A DNA stretch of 64,000 nucleotides, from contig CAUEEP010000724.1 of the NCBI GenBank assembly GCA_958450365.1, forward strand, positions 1,831,501-1,895,500, given 5' to 3'. Under the pieces are notes generated by a model. The model was not told the origin of the DNA and did no database searches. It worked only from the letters and a program-made list of their open reading frames with translations. The stretch is from Mesorhabditis belari. Taxonomy: Eukaryota > Nematoda > Chromadorea > Rhabditida > Rhabditidae. The translations under genes and the position numbers were made by a program. Of this stretch, positions 40,232 through 51,140 are shown piece by piece. The stretch's first letter is position 1, and each line of letters starts with the position of its first letter.

Positions 40232-40318
40232 CAACTAAAGGATTCGAACTCATGGCAAGGGTTTTTTTTATAGGCTTCGTAGACAATAATACTATCCATT
40301 AAGCTACACCAACACCAG
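40232..40318 (-). tRNA. tRNA-like sequence
   Basis: On minus, box A is TGTAGCTTAATGGATAG and box B GAGTTCGAATCC. A poly-A insertion in the middle disrupts the variable region. Confidence 0.4.
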
Positions 40319-40374
40319 CTACACCACCACGACAACTTTTGAATACTTCCATTTGAAGCCTTCGGGCATTACTT

Positions 40375-40800
40375 GTTTGCCAAATAAGCAAAAAGTAAAA
40401 GAGAAATCCTGTAAAAGGGCTAAAAGTGTTCTTTATGCGCGCGCACAATCGCTCTCCATCTGGCACATGTCCCCGATAGATAGCTGTTCTCTTCTGGAGC
40501 CTCCGGCCTGCGTTAAAAGTTTCCGTATCCCAAATAAACCCCAAGAACAAACGATGTGTGCTTTGTGTGGGCGCACAATCGCTCTCCATCTGGCACATGT
40601 CCCCGATAGATAGCTGTTCTCTTCTGGAACCTCCTGCCTGAGTTAAAAGTTTCCGTATCCCAAATAAACCCCAAGAACAAACGATGTGTGCTTTGTGTGG
40701 GCGCACAATCGCTCTCCATCTGGCACATGTCCCCGATAGATAGCTGCTCTCTTTTGGAATCTCTAACTCAGCTAAAATTTTCCGTATCCATGACTCCATC
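40375..40800 (+). repeat. Dispersed repeat R1, three tandem copies
   Basis: Cores at about 40446, 40574 and 40702. The second and third units are almost identical over 128 bases, so this is a recent tandem duplication within an older repeat. Confidence 0.8.
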
Positions 40801-41742
40801 CAAAAATTTCACGTATCCATGACCTTAAAGCGGGTATAATCTCGCGTTTCCGCTTCTTCTCGTTCTGAAAAAAACAAAAACGGATTCAGAACTAGCTAAA
40901 ATTCGATCAGATAGGAGAAGAAAGGTAAAAAATCATTTGGAAAGAAAGTAACTTTAGCAAGTAAGAAAGTAGCCAAGTAACTTTCTCTAACCTTTCTCTA
41001 ACCAAGTACCTCGTAAGCCACAGTATTTATTTCCACGGGCTCATCCCAGATTCATCTCAAATATCTTGTTTGCAAAGAAAATGAAAGGCTGAGGAGGAGT
41101 GGGGGGTAATTTTCCCGTCATGTCCTCCATTGGGGTGCTTTGTGAGGGCGGTGAACCCCAGCCTCAACCCTACCTCAGCCCTTCTTCAGCCCTACCTCAA
41201 CCCTACTCCTTCCAGTCAGCCTCCACTCCCGTTCCCCTTATTTTCCTAGTCCAATTTCGAATTTCCCTCTTTTCATTTCATTCTTACCTCTTTTTACATC
41301 CTCTTTGCCTACATTTACAATTCACCCAAAAAAACTGAAAAGAATTTCTGGGAAATTACCCTCTGGCAAAAATCCCTCTAGCAAAAAAACACACTTTCTT
41401 TGATTAAGTAAACCAAAAGCAATCTATTGTTGAGTAAATTGGGAAATTTTTGAGACAAGATGTTTCTTTAAAGAAATAATCTAAGATAACCTTTACTTTG
41501 CTGACACTTTGCTGACAATCACTTTGCTGATAATCTGTAAATGTACTTATCCAGTATTCTAGAAGCCTTAGAAGGGTTAAAGGGTTAATTCTAGAAGGGT
41601 TAAAGTTGGATAAAACTTGAGTTCTAAGCTCCTTGAGAACTTGAGTTCTAAGCTTCAAAGTTCTAAGGTACTTCTTCTCTTTCTCTTTCCTTCTCTTTCT
41701 TTCTCTTTCCTACCTTGTCTTTTCTATTGATTGGGCAAAAAA
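40801..41742. other. No supported gene
   Basis: It contains a CTACCTCAACCCTA-rich patch (41160-41205), CACTTTGCTGACAA repeats (41500-41535), GTTAAAGGGTTAATTCTAGAAG repeats (41570-41605) and a TTCTCTTTC run (41675-41710). Confidence 0.4.
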
Positions 41743-41808
41743 GGCGCCGATAGCTGAGTGGTAGAGGATCTGCTCGATAAGCAAAAGGTCGAGGGTTCAA
41801 TTCTTTGT
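41743..41808 (+). tRNA. tRNA-like sequence
   Basis: Box A TAGCTGAGTGGTAGAGG matches the consensus well and box B is GGGTTCAATTC. The anticodon loop would be TCGATAA (GAT) but lacks the usual T at position 33 and the T stem is weak. Confidence 0.45.
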
Positions 41809-41825
41809 CATTCATTTCTTTACTA

Positions 41826-42095
41826 TAAACCACCAGCGGAAACTGGGAAGGCCCATGTTTTCCACGCTATATAAGCCCCCCTTTTTGCCAATAGCTGCGC
41901 ACAAATGGACAGACAGACAGACGAACAGACGGACAGACGGACAGAGGGACAGACATCTCTTCTGTTTTATTTATAGTAGGTATCCATGCATAGTTACAGA
42001 TTCTGTAGAATTTCACGGTTTCTGTAGATTCTGTAGATTCTGTAGAATTTCACGGTACGCTTGCAGTTTAGCACAAGGATCCAGCTATCTGATTA
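41826..42095. repeat. Dispersed repeat with GACAGACG core
   Basis: It begins with ACCAGCGGAAACTGGGAAGG and GCCAATAGCTGCGCACAAAT, then ACAGACGGACAGA units, then TTATAGTAGGTATCCATGCA and TTCTGTAGAATTTCACGG. Parts recur at 18085-18215, and the right part is inverted at 47525-47625. Confidence 0.7.
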
Positions 42096-43150
42096 GTAAA
42101 TAGTATTAGTAAATTAGTATTAGTAAATAGTAAATTCGTATATCAATACAATTAGTAATTAGTAGATTGGTAGATCAACTCTGTACAGCAATGAGGTTTA
42201 GTTGTAGTCAGGAAATGTACTCGGCCAAAAGTATGACACTAAATCATAGATCAAATGCATAGTGATTGACTATTGAGAGTCAAATGCAGATCTATCGCAC
42301 TGTTTGCCCAACGAATATTCTCAAAATCTAACTCAAAGCTAACTATCTCTTGAGCTGACTCTAGCTAACTAACTCTAACTCAAATCTAACTATCTCTTGA
42401 GCTACACTGTCTTCTCAAATCTATAACTATCTGTGTGCTATGCATTGCTTAAATCAAAAATTTGTTTACTTGATATTTTGCTGCTGACTCGGCGCTTTTG
42501 ATTTCAAATCGCGGAAACTTTTTTCAACTTTTTTTTCGCCATCATTCCCCGCAAAACTTTTCACTGATATCGGTGACCATAAGTCAATAAACACTCGAAA
42601 ATTCGTGGCTTTTTCCCGATTGATTTGTTTTTTGAAGGAAAATGAAAATAAAAGCAGCATTTTGAAATAGGTATTGTAAAGTTTTGATCAAAAATTTTGC
42701 CGAAAATTTTTGCCGAAATTTTTCCCAAAATTTTCCCGAAAAATTTTCCCTAAAATTTTCCCCAAATTTCCAAATCTTTGAGATCAGTTTTTAACTTAAA
42801 TTTCCTTGTTTTTGAGATCGTTTTTTCGCTTATATTTAACTATTAGATCCTGATAGACCATCGCTTGGTACTCTGGAGAAATTCTGGATCCTTTTAGACG
42901 ATCAATTGTGTGTCTTTGAATGACACGATTGTGTCATTCAATGATCAAACTCAGATCTCGCAGTCATTCTTTAAACCCAGAGAGTTTTAAAGTCTTTAGA
43001 TCTTAGAAAAATCGTTTCGTTTTGTATCTTAGCATTGTTAAAATACCCTAGAATTATTCTGTAATTTCTGAGCACTCATAATGGGGTTTAAAAAGGAGTG
43101 GCTGTTTACGAGGGCCTCCTGCTGCCCATTTCTTCTTACCAAGTCTTTTC
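42096..43150. other. No supported gene
   Basis: It contains AGTAAATTAGT units (42095-42165), ACTATCTCTTGAGCT repeats (42340-42410) and a palindromic TTGAATGACACGATTGTGTCATTCAA (42915-42941). A minus frame at 42466-42660 has no recognisable domain. Confidence 0.4.
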
Positions 43151-43506
43151 CCTTTCCTCTATGGTGTCTTGTATAATTCAGTGGACTAAAAGAGGACCAA
43201 AAGAAAGAGAGAAAGAAAGAAAGAGAGAAAGAAAGAAAGAGAGAAAAAGATTCGTTCCCTTTTTGATGACTGTTCCACTGACTTCTTTGCCCTTTTTAAG
43301 AGGTGGATATCCGTGGGTGCTGAAATGGGAGAATCGGATCGAGTTTCATTCTGGCCTGGGGAAAAGGGGGAGACTTCAATCGGTCAGAGGACTTCAATCG
43401 GACACACATTGCTTCTCTCGACACTCTCCACACTTTGCTTTACTTTGATAAGTGTTCGAACGAAGTGGTTTCCGAGTTTGCTAGATCCAAGGCAGCTAGA
43501 TAGAAT
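43151..43506. other. No supported gene
   Basis: A GAAAGAAAGA run (43200-43250) and a GACTTCAATCGG repeat (43370-43400) are the only structure seen. Confidence 0.35.
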
Positions 43507-43766
43507 ACCATATTTTCTCTAATAGTAGATCGCAGCTCGAAGCTCGCACCCAAAGCTCGCAGCTCGAAGCCGCGCAAAGCTAAATTGCTCGAAATCTCGA
43601 GAACCGCTTATCAGAACCTATCGATGTGGGGTCGGAAAATGTAGCTCACGATGAGATCTAGTGGGGGATTAGAGGGTTGAGCTTCTGTGAAAGCTTCGGA
43701 AGCCGTAAAATCGTCGCCAACTCGACTCGTCTCGACTCGTCGGAGGACTATTAGAGAAAATTCGGT
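43507..43766. mobile_element. MITE with ACCATATTTTCTCTAATAGT ends
   Basis: The left end ACCATATTTTCTCTAATAGT pairs with the right end ACTATTAGAGAAAATTCGGT. It resembles the 24300-24638 MITE ends (ACCGTATTTACTCTATTAGT). The interior has GCAGCTCGAAGC and CTCGACTCGT repeats and no ORF. Confidence 0.75.
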
Positions 43767-43803
43767 TGATAGTCAAGAATCAGCCTAGGTTTTCTGGCTG
43801 AGC

Positions 43804-43864
43804 TACGGTTAGGCTTAGGCTTAGGCTTAGGCTTAGGCTCAGGCTTAGGCTTAGGCTTAGGCTG
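43804..43864. repeat. Interstitial telomere-like array (TTAGGC)n
   Basis: About nine hexamers with one TCAGGC variant. Confidence 0.85.
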
Positions 43865-44001
43865 GCTTGTCTTACTGACTTTGTCATGGCACTATGACAT
43901 ACTATAATACTATGACATTAGCTAGATTGACCGCTGTTGACCGACGGCGTTGGACACGCCAATCCTTTTATAGGTTGGGGCTGGGAAAACAAAATGGTCA
44001 T

Positions 44002-44077
44002 GGTCGGCGCCGGGATTCGAACTCGCCACCTCTCGTTTACCGACCTCGCGAACACTACCAATGAGCTACACCGATCC
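44002..44077 (-). tRNA. tRNA-like sequence
   Basis: On minus the ends GATCGGT and GCCGACC pair at six of seven positions, box A is TAGCTCATTGGTAGTG and box B is GAGTTCGAATCCC. The anticodon arm is enlarged and does not give a seven-base loop. Confidence 0.45.
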
Positions 44078-44109
44078 CATTGCGGCCAAAGTAGGGCCCT
44101 ATAGGCCTT

Positions 44110-44205
44110 ACTGACGTCAGAGGCCTTACTGACGAACTAGCTGAAGTCAGAACTAGCTGAAGTCAGAACTAGCTGAAGTCAGAACTAGCTGAAGTCAGAA
44201 CTAGC
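44110..44205. repeat. 16-base minisatellite GAACTAGCTGAAGTCA
   Basis: Five units, preceded by two GGCCTTACTGACG units. Confidence 0.85.
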
Positions 44206-44922
44206 TTGTTTCAAACCTTGCCCTTGAAACCTAACAAAGCTTTATACTGAAAAATCAGGTCAGGGAAATAAAGCTCAAATTGATCTTTAACTTTTCTCAA
44301 TTCCGATCTCCAGTGATCTTTCACTGGAGTTGGATTTTACTCTATAAACCACAAAAAATCGTTCTCAATTTATCACCTTGTTTACCGCAAATTTTGTGCA
44401 TTTTTTCACGTCGTTTTTCGTTTTTTTCGTTCTTTTCGAAGCGCTCCCTCTTGAAAACAATAATTGGAGAAAGCTGGAAAGAGAAAAGAAATAAAAAAAG
44501 AAAAAGAAACAAAAAAAGAAACAAAAAAAGAAACAAAAAAAGAAACAAAAACAAAAAAACAAAAAAACAAAAAAACACTTCGATTTTCAGCAGTGAAAAG
44601 CTTTTTTTGAATCCCTTTTTGGCTGTTTTTGATGGCTGTTTTTGACTGGGATTTCGGGTGATTTTTGCTGGAGATACAAGGTGTTCTCTTTCCATTTTAT
44701 TTTTCACTTTTCTATTTCTCTTACAAAACTTTTCCTTTCTTTTCTTTTTTCTCTTTTTTTCAGAGTTTTCTTTGAAAGATTATAGATAATTTCTTTATCT
44801 AATTTTGCTTGCACACTTGCAAATATACTTGCAAATTTTGCATAAAATTATTGATTATCTACTGATAAGGTAGAAGAAGTAGGTGATCGGCGATTTCCTT
44901 TTCTTTATGCTTTAGAAGTATT
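44206..44922. other. No supported gene
   Basis: An A-rich AAAAAAGAAAC run (44490-44575) creates long low-complexity frames on both strands. CTTGCAAATTTTGC-type repeats lie near 44810-44845. Confidence 0.4.
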
Positions 44923-44924
44923 CT

Positions 44925-45690
44925 ATTGCATTCTATAGAATTCTATAGCATTCTATAGGATTCTATACGATTCTATAGAATTCTATAGGATTCTATAGGA
45001 TTCTATAGGATTCTATAGGATTCTATAGGATTCTATAGGATTCTATAGGATTCTATAGCATTTAAAGCTGTTCTATAGCATTCTATAGCATTCTATAGGA
45101 TTCTATAGCATTCTATAGCATTCTATAGCATTCTATAGCATTCTATAGGATTCTATAGCATTCTATAGCATTCTATAGCATTTTAAAGCATTCTATAGCT
45201 GTTCTATAGCTGTTCTATAGCATTCTATAGCTGTTCTATAGCTGTTCTATAGCATTTATAGCTGTTCTATAGCATTCTATAGGATTCTATACCATTTATA
45301 GCTCCTCTATATCATTCTATAGCTATTCTATAGCATTCTATAGCTATTTTTTTAGGATTCTATAGCTTTCTATACGATTCTATAGGATTCTATAGCATTC
45401 TATAGAATTCTATAGGATTCTATAGGATTCTATAGGATTCTATAGCATTTAAAGCTGTTCTATAGCATTCTATAGCATTCTATAGATTTCTATAGGATTC
45501 TATAGCATTCTATAGCATTCTATAGGATTCTATAGGATTCTATAGCATTTAAAGCTGTTCTATAGCATTCTATAGCTATTCTATAGCTGTTCTATAGCAT
45601 TCTATAGCTATTCTATAGCTGTTCTATAGCATTCTATAGCATTCTATAGCATTCTATAGCATTCTATAGCTATTCTATAGCAATAGAAGT
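44925..45690. repeat. 10-base minisatellite ATTCTATAGC/G, ~760 bases
   Basis: About 75 units in three forms (GATTCTATAG, CATTCTATAG, CTGTTCTATAG) form a larger mosaic: blocks with ATTTAAAGCTG recur at about 45060, 45450 and 45550, so longer segments have been duplicated. Confidence 0.95.
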
Positions 45691-46290
45691 ATTCTATCGT
45701 TTTCATTCTTTAAAAGTTAAAGAGTATAAGATTTTTGAAAGAAAGAAAGAAAAATTGATCTGAATTTTTCAAGTTTTGATTGAAATTCTCCAAAATGTTG
45801 AACCCTAAAGAGCTTTCGCTCGAAATTATTGTGAAATACCTTCCAGAACACAAAATTTCCTTCAATCAACCGTCTGTTTCCCATAAAGTTTTTCCTTTAG
45901 CGTTTATGTCTTGAGGAAAGGAAAAGAGAGGAGAAAAAAAAACGCGCATCGTTGGTGGCTCAGTCGTTTTTCTTTTCTATCCCCAAAGGAGACTTGTGGC
46001 CGTGTGTGCGTGTACTTTTTTTGCGTTTTCTCCTCATTTTTTTGCCCAAACGATCGCCAGCAGCCATTTTTTCATCGTTTCATCGTTTCTTTTTAATGAT
46101 CGCTTTTAGAAAATACCGGGAAAAGAATGAGAATGATTTTTTGGATTGCTTTCAGCTTTGATTTCATTGCTTTCAGCGCTTAGAGTTTAATAGAATTCTG
46201 GGTAGAAAAGAGAAACTATTACAAGTGTTAGAATACAATAAATACTTTAATAGAAGCCTCATACTACTACTGAACAAAGCCCCCAATATG
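45691..46290. other. Spacer with a tiny F-box-like frame
   Basis: A 39-codon frame, 45795-45914, starts MLNPKELSLEIIVKYLPEHK, which has the rhythm of an F-box start but stops early. I leave it unassigned. ATACAATAAATACTTTAATAGAAGC at 46227 resembles a MITE end. Confidence 0.3.
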
Positions 46291-46676
46291 GGGGGCTAGT
46301 CAAAACAGCGCCATAATAGAAAACGTTCAAAACAGCGCCGTCAAATTTCTCAAAATCCAAAATACCAAGCCGGTTCAAGTTTTATATCAAAAAATTCCTT
46401 GCGTTCTTGGCTACATGATGGGTGAAACAGTTTTTAAAAAAAGTTAATATTTCATAGATAAAAAGAGCAATCAAAATGTGATACTCAGTTGGTTAACTGA
46501 ATATCTTTAGAGACCCATTTTGAGTGCTCTTTTTATCTATGAAATATTAACTTTTTTTAAAAACTGTTTCACCCATCATGTAGCCAAGAACGCAAGGAAT
46601 TTTTTGATATAAAACTTGAACCGGCTTGGTATTTTGGATTTTGAGAAATTTGATGGCGCTGTTTTGACTAGCCCCC
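46291..46676. mobile_element. Fold-back element with ~185-base arms
   Basis: The arms start GGGGGCTAGTCAAAACAGCG and end CGCTGTTTTGACTAGCCCCC. Landmarks AAGCCGGTTCAAG and CCTTGCGTTCTTGGCTAC are present in both arms in inverted orientation. The centre holds GTTGGTTAACTGAATATC. A single arm lies at 7703-7922. Confidence 0.85.
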
Positions 46677-46680
46677 GAAG

Positions 46681-46890
46681 TATCATATTTGAAAAAAAGA
46701 TCGTCACTTTCGCGCGTCTATAAACTCCCTTGTCTTTACTGTATTTCTAAATATTAATATTACCATTGTGTAGCCCTTGAAAAGAGCTTTCAGAAAATGT
46801 ATAACACTAATAGTTTAAACTCAAAGACAACGGAGTTACAGACGCGCGAAAGTGACGATCGTTTTTCAAATATCATATTGTCCACTGCTG
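46681..46890. mobile_element. Truncated Tc1-like MITE
   Basis: It shares TATCATATTTGAAAAAAGAT, GATTAATATTACCATTGTGT-like interior and GCGCGAAAGTGACGAT with the intact element at 28718-28933. The outer left end is lost at the border with the fold-back element. Confidence 0.8.
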
Positions 46891-47306
46891 TTTATTTCTC
46901 TAGAGAAGCTCATTGATAGAAGCGTTGCGTAGTCGAAGTTTACAGTCAGTTTACAGTCAAAGAAGCGCTCATATCTCAGCGCCCAGACAGTTTTCTTTTT
47001 GCGCACTTAGGTATCAACGTAGAGAAGATGACGAAATCAACGAAATTAACGTAGAGAAGATGGGTAATTGTTTTGGAGATAAAACACACATTTTTAGCAT
47101 TTGTTTACTAGAAACCAGCGTTTACTAGGGAAGTGCAACAGGGAAAGATGGCTTTCTGTCATATGACCTAGCTCATCTTATGCAGTTTTTCATCGAGATT
47201 CCAAATCCACTTTCAAAATCGACAAAACAGCTTTCTGGTAAAAGTTATGAGGATTTTAAGTTTCCGGCTGCTTCTATAAAGTCTCTTTCACTTGACGCAA
47301 CCGGTG
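46891..47306. other. Fragment of the 22524-23123 fold-back family, then spacer
   Basis: 46915-47130 has GCGTTGCGTAGTCGAAGTTT, GCTCATATCTCAGCGCCCAG and ACCAGCGTTTACTAG, diverged versions of the arm at 22524. Nothing further is seen. Confidence 0.5.
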
Positions 47307-47420
47307 TGCTGACGGCGTAGTGGGTAGGAGCCTTGTATCAAAGACTTGTATCAGCCTGTCCGTTTGTCCGTCCGTATCTAGGCCTCTATGCGTTTTGTTC
47401 GGGTTCGATCCCCCTTGCAA
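47307..47420 (+). tRNA. Disrupted tRNA-like sequence
   Basis: GGCGTAGTGGGTAGGAGCCT and TGTATCA resemble the module at 36650, and box B is GGGTTCGATCCCCC. About 40 bases of GTCCGTTTGTCCGTCC sequence interrupt it. Confidence 0.35.
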
Positions 47421-47439
47421 AAAAACTATATAAAGGGAC

Positions 47440-47842
47440 TAAGACGTCTGTCTGTCCATTTGTCTGTCCGTCTGTCTGTCCGTCTGTTCTCTGTTCGTCT
47501 GTCTGTCCGTTTACTAATCAGATAGCTGGATCCTTGTGCTAAACTGCAAGCGTACCTGAAACCGTGAAATTCTACAGAATCTGTAACTATGCATGGATAT
47601 CTACTATAAATAAAACAGAAGAGATGTCTGTCCGTCTGTTCGTCTGTTCGTCTGTTCGTCTGTCCGTCTGTTCGTCTGTCCGTCGGTTCGTCTGTTCGTC
47701 TGTTCGTCTGTTCGTCTGTTCGTTTGTCCGTGGTTGTCCGTTTGTCTCTCTGTCTGTCCGTTTGTCTGTCCGTCTGTCTGTCTGTCTGTCTGTCCGTCTG
47801 CCTGTCCGTCTGTCTGCCTGCCCGTCTGTCTGTTGTGCGCGC
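47440..47842. repeat. TGTCTGTCCG / TGTTCGTC minisatellite in two blocks
   Basis: Blocks at 47445-47510 and 47620-47842. Between them is the inverted CCGTGAAATTCTACAGAATC to TTATAAAT-type segment shared with 41970-42060. Val/Cys/Leu/Ser frames here are repeat products. Confidence 0.9.
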
Positions 47843-47949
47843 TACTCCTCAGCCCTCAGAGGACCGTTTCAAATGATTTATCGTTAGTTTGCTTTAGAAT
47901 TTCAGGTAGTTGTGCAACGTGCTTTTGGATTTTTTAAAAAAGCACAATT

Positions 47950-48023
47950 CGATTCGTACGGGGAGGTCGAACCCGAATCGTATGGGCGATAGACCGGCGC
48001 GCTATCCACTGCTCCACGACGAC
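47950..48023 (-). tRNA. tRNA-like sequence
   Basis: On minus it has GTCGTGGAGCAGTGGATAGC and box B GGGTTCGACCTCC. Several positions of the T stem mismatch. Confidence 0.4.
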
Positions 48024-48620
48024 AAAAGCCTTCCATCTCCAAACATCTAGAAAATCCACCATTAAACGCTTCCAAAGCCAGAGCTCTCACCTTCAATTCT
48101 TTTGGCATTTTTTTAAGAAACAACAAGTTTAAATAGCTACAATCTGTGTCTGATGCGATTTTATTTTATTTTTTTTAAGGATTCCTGGTCTCCGTGGACG
48201 ATTTCGAACTTCAACTTGCGGTCAGAAAATCAGAAAATCGCGGTTTTCAAGAATAGATACGTTTTTCTGTTATTGCTGTTGAGGAAAATTCAAATCCTTT
48301 CCATTTCCCTACCGCCAGAGGCGAGAGTTCTGCTCCCATACACATCTCGTCCCCAGCGGTTCCACTCCATTTCGTCGGAGAGCGGTGGGTAGGGGGGTCG
48401 GGCTTAGCCTACCCCTTCCTTAGAGGGTCGACCCTTTTCCCCAGCCTCTCTTTTCCCCATCTCCTACACAAAGCTACACCACTCAACTCGTTTTCATTCA
48501 CCATCTCGCCCCGTCGCCTATTTTTCTTTTAATTTCACAGATCTAGTGTTTTGGTTTCTCGCAGTTGAAGTGTTTTGTAAATACTGTAGCTTTTAGTACT
48601 CTAGCTCTGAATCTGAAACC
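48024..48620. other. No supported gene
   Basis: Mixed composition. A frame at 48153-48392 has a GGTCAGAAAATCAGAAAATC duplication and no domain. Confidence 0.35.
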
Positions 48621-48654
48621 GCCAGGTGAGCTAGAGTACGCTAGCTCACCTGGC
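48621..48654. repeat. 34-base palindrome beside the 18-base satellite
   Basis: GCCAGGTGAGCTAG and CTAGCTCACCTGGC are perfect inverse partners around AGTACG. Further copies of the arms follow at 48720-48752, forming a cruciform-prone cluster. Confidence 0.85.
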
Positions 48655-48751
48655 TTTGGCCTACTCTAGCTAGAGTACGCTTTGGCGCTTTGGCTCTGGT
48701 CAACTCTAGCTAGAGTACGCCAAAGCCAGGTGAGCTAGCGTACTCTAGCTC

Positions 48752-49357
48752 CTGGCAGAGCTGGCTTAGCTGGCAGAGCTGGCTTAGCTGGCAGAGCTGG
48801 CTTAGCTGGCAGAGCTGGCTTAGCTGGCAGAGCTGGCTTAGCTGGCAGAGCTGGCTTAGCTGGCAGAGCTGGCTTAGCTGGCAGAGCTGGCTTAGCTGGC
48901 AGAGCTGGCTTAGCTGGCAGAGCTGGCTTAGCTGGCAGAGCTGGCTTAGCTGGCAGAGCTGGCTTAGCTGGCAGAGCTGGCTTAGCTGGCAGAGCTGGCT
49001 TAGCTGGCAGAGCTGGCTTAGCTGGCAGAGCTGGCTTAGCTGGCAGAGCTGGCTTAGCTGGCAGAGCTGGCTTAGCTGGCAGAGCTGGCTTAGCTGGCAG
49101 AGCTGGCTTAGCTGGCAGAGCTGGCTTAGCTGGCAGAGCTGGCTTAGCTGGCAGAGCTGGCTTAGCTGGCAGAGCTGGCTTAGCTGGCAGAGCTGGCTTA
49201 GCTGGCAGAGCTGGCTTAGCTGGCAGAGCTGGCTTAGCTGGCAGAGCTGGCTTAGCTGGCAGAGCTGGCTTAGCTGGCAGAGCTGGCTTAGCTGGCAGAG
49301 CTGGCTTAGCTGGCAGAGCTGGCTTAGCTGGCAGAGCTGGCTTAGCTGGCAGAGCTA
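48752..49357. repeat. 18-base satellite CTGGCAGAGCTGGCTTAG, ~34 identical copies
   Basis: Over about 605 bases I see no variant unit. The unit contains two AGCTGGC half-repeats and an AGCT palindrome. No long ORF is open across it. Confidence 0.95.
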
Positions 49358-49869
49358 TTAATCTAGAGTTTTGCGAGATTCAATCCTACTTCTGGAGCAC
49401 TTGTAAAGCAAGCTTACTGTAGAAAAAACAACACTAGACCTGGCTGTGATCTGTATCCCATCGTACTACAGATCCTCGACTTCTTCGTGAACCCTACAGG
49501 TTCTTGAAAATGATCTAGCAATCCATTTCTGCAAAATTTCTGTAAACTTTCTTTTCTGTAATGTTAAAATCAGCCACCAAATGACTAAATTTTCGTAAAA
49601 AGATTGTAGCTTTTTGTAGCCAACCTTTTCTAAAATGTAGTCAACTTTTCATAAAATGACTAACATTTGAAATTCCCCTTTTCTAGGATTACAGGAAACT
49701 TTTTTTTCCGAAGATTTTAAGAGTCTTATAAGAAATAGAATCTAATGTTTTTTGATTGCAAAACAAAAAACATTAGATTCTAAACAGCTAGGCCGAAAAT
49801 TTCAAAATCAGCTTTTAAAGCACTTATCGAAAAATCACTTTATCGAAAAACCCCTTTCTTAATGTGATG
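49358..49869. other. No supported gene
   Basis: A hairpin GAATCTAATGTTTTTTG / CAAAAAACATTAGATTC is at about 49737-49782. The rest is AT-rich. Confidence 0.4.
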
Positions 49870-49946
49870 GTCCAATGGCTGCCAAGGTCGACTGGCTAAG
49901 AGCCTTGTATCTTAGTCGAGAGGTCAAGGGTTCAATTCCGGCTGGA
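49870..49946 (+). tRNA. tRNA-like sequence
   Basis: TCGACTGGCTAAGAGCCTTG, TATCTTAGTCGAGAG and box B GGGTTCAATTCC. It is related to the minus-strand sequence at 54571-54638 through GTCGACTGGCTAA and TGTATCTTAGTC. Confidence 0.45.
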
Positions 49947-49954
49947 GTATTGGT

Positions 49955-50290
49955 CCGAACTAGCATCCGAATCAGAACTAGCATCAGGATCCTAGCTAGC
50001 ATCCGGATCCTAAGTAGCATCCGGATCCCAACTAGCATCCGGATCCCAACTAGCATCCGAATCCGAACCAGTGTCCGAATCCCAATCCTAGCTAGCATCC
50101 GGATCCTAGCTAGCATCCCGATCCTAGCTAGCATCCGGATCCTAGCTAGCATCCGGATCCTAGCTAGCATCCGGATCCTAGCTAGCATCCGGATCCTAGC
50201 TAGCATCCGGATCCTAGCTAGCATCCGGATCCTAGCTAGCATCCGGATCCCAACTAGCATCCGAATCCGAACCAGTGTCCGAATCCAAAC
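49955..50290. repeat. 18-base minisatellite CATCCGGATCCTAGCTAG
   Basis: About 18 units with CATCCGAATCCGAACCAG variants at both ends. It starts immediately after the tRNA-like sequence. The unit combines GGATCC and CTAG palindromes. Confidence 0.95.
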
Positions 50291-50386
50291 TAGCGCCCGT
50301 TTCTACCACAGGAATCGTGTGAATAAATGTATTTATATTTAAAGATCCCTTCCCGAGCCAACAATGGTCAAGAAGCAAGAGATTGA

Positions 50387-50686
50387 ATGGTGAGATATGT
50401 AGGTGCCTGGTGCCTGGGAATAATTTCGACGCGAGGGGCATTGGTCCCTGGCACTGCTCTTCGGACCCTCAACCCCACCCTTCCCCTCTTCCTAGCCCCC
50501 ACATCAAGCGCCAATATTTACGAGCTTCTCTTTTCCCTTTCCAAACACGGGATGTTGTTGGGTGTGACCGGTCGTTCGATAGAGATGGATCCTTCTAAAA
50601 GAGCATGGAATTTCGAATTAGTTCATGACAAGGCTGGGGATTGGAAATGGCCATTCACCCTTGAAAACCCATCTTTGTGCATTTGA
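50387..50686 (+). CDS. Unrecognised ORF, 99 codons
   Basis: I do not recognise it. The frame runs from MVRYVGAWCLG through a Pro/Leu-rich middle to GVTGRSIEMDPSKRAWNFEL and AGDWKWPFTLENPSLCI, ending in TGA. The last 45 residues have ordinary, Trp-containing composition and are free of repeats. No splice or promoter signal is convincing, and the ATG is weakly supported. It could be an exon or a pseudogene fragment. Confidence 0.2.
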   Translation: MVRYVGAWCLGIISTRGALVPGTALRTLNPTLPLFLAPTSSANIYELLFSLSKHGMLLGVTGRSIEMDPSKRAWNFELVHDKAGDWKWPFTLENPSLCI

Positions 50687-50934
50687 AAAGTGGGATCTTT
50701 TATTGGGATCTTTGTTAGGATTTGGCTGGGAGCTGGCTGGGAGCTGGCTGAGATCTGGCTGGGATCTGGCTGGGATCTTTGCTTTATGAATCTTGACATA
50801 AATTTCGGATTAGATTTTCATGAGCTGTATGACCCAAATGGATAACGCGTTGGATTACTTGCTTTCGTTGTTCTTTGTTCTTTGTTTTTCTTCGTTCTTC
50901 GAACTTTTGACTTTCTTCTGGATCAGTGTAATGA
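50687..50934. other. Short spacer
   Basis: GGCTGGGAGCT and GGCTGGGATCT repeats occupy 50722-50780. Confidence 0.4.
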
Positions 50935-51140
50935 ATATTTGTGACTTTACAGTACCTTTACCTTTACAGTACCTTGTTATGACTTTACAGTACCTTGTTA
51001 TGACTTTACAGTACCTTGTTATCACTTTAGAGTACCTTATTATGACTTTACAGTACCTTATTCTGGCTTTACAGTAACTCATTATGACTTTAGAGTACTT
51101 TGTTATGACTTTACAGTACCTTTACCTTTACAGTACCTTT
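50935..51140. repeat. 18-base minisatellite TTATGACTTTACAGTACC
   Basis: About ten units, with shortened TTTACC units at both ends. Confidence 0.9.

Noticed and set aside
45795..45914. 39-codon ORF with an F-box-like start (LSLEIIVKYLP)
   Set aside because: It is too short and stops before an F-box could be completed; no splice donor rescues it.
48752..49357. Regular 18-base array considered as a CRISPR array
   Set aside because: There are no spacers between units, and the context is eukaryotic.
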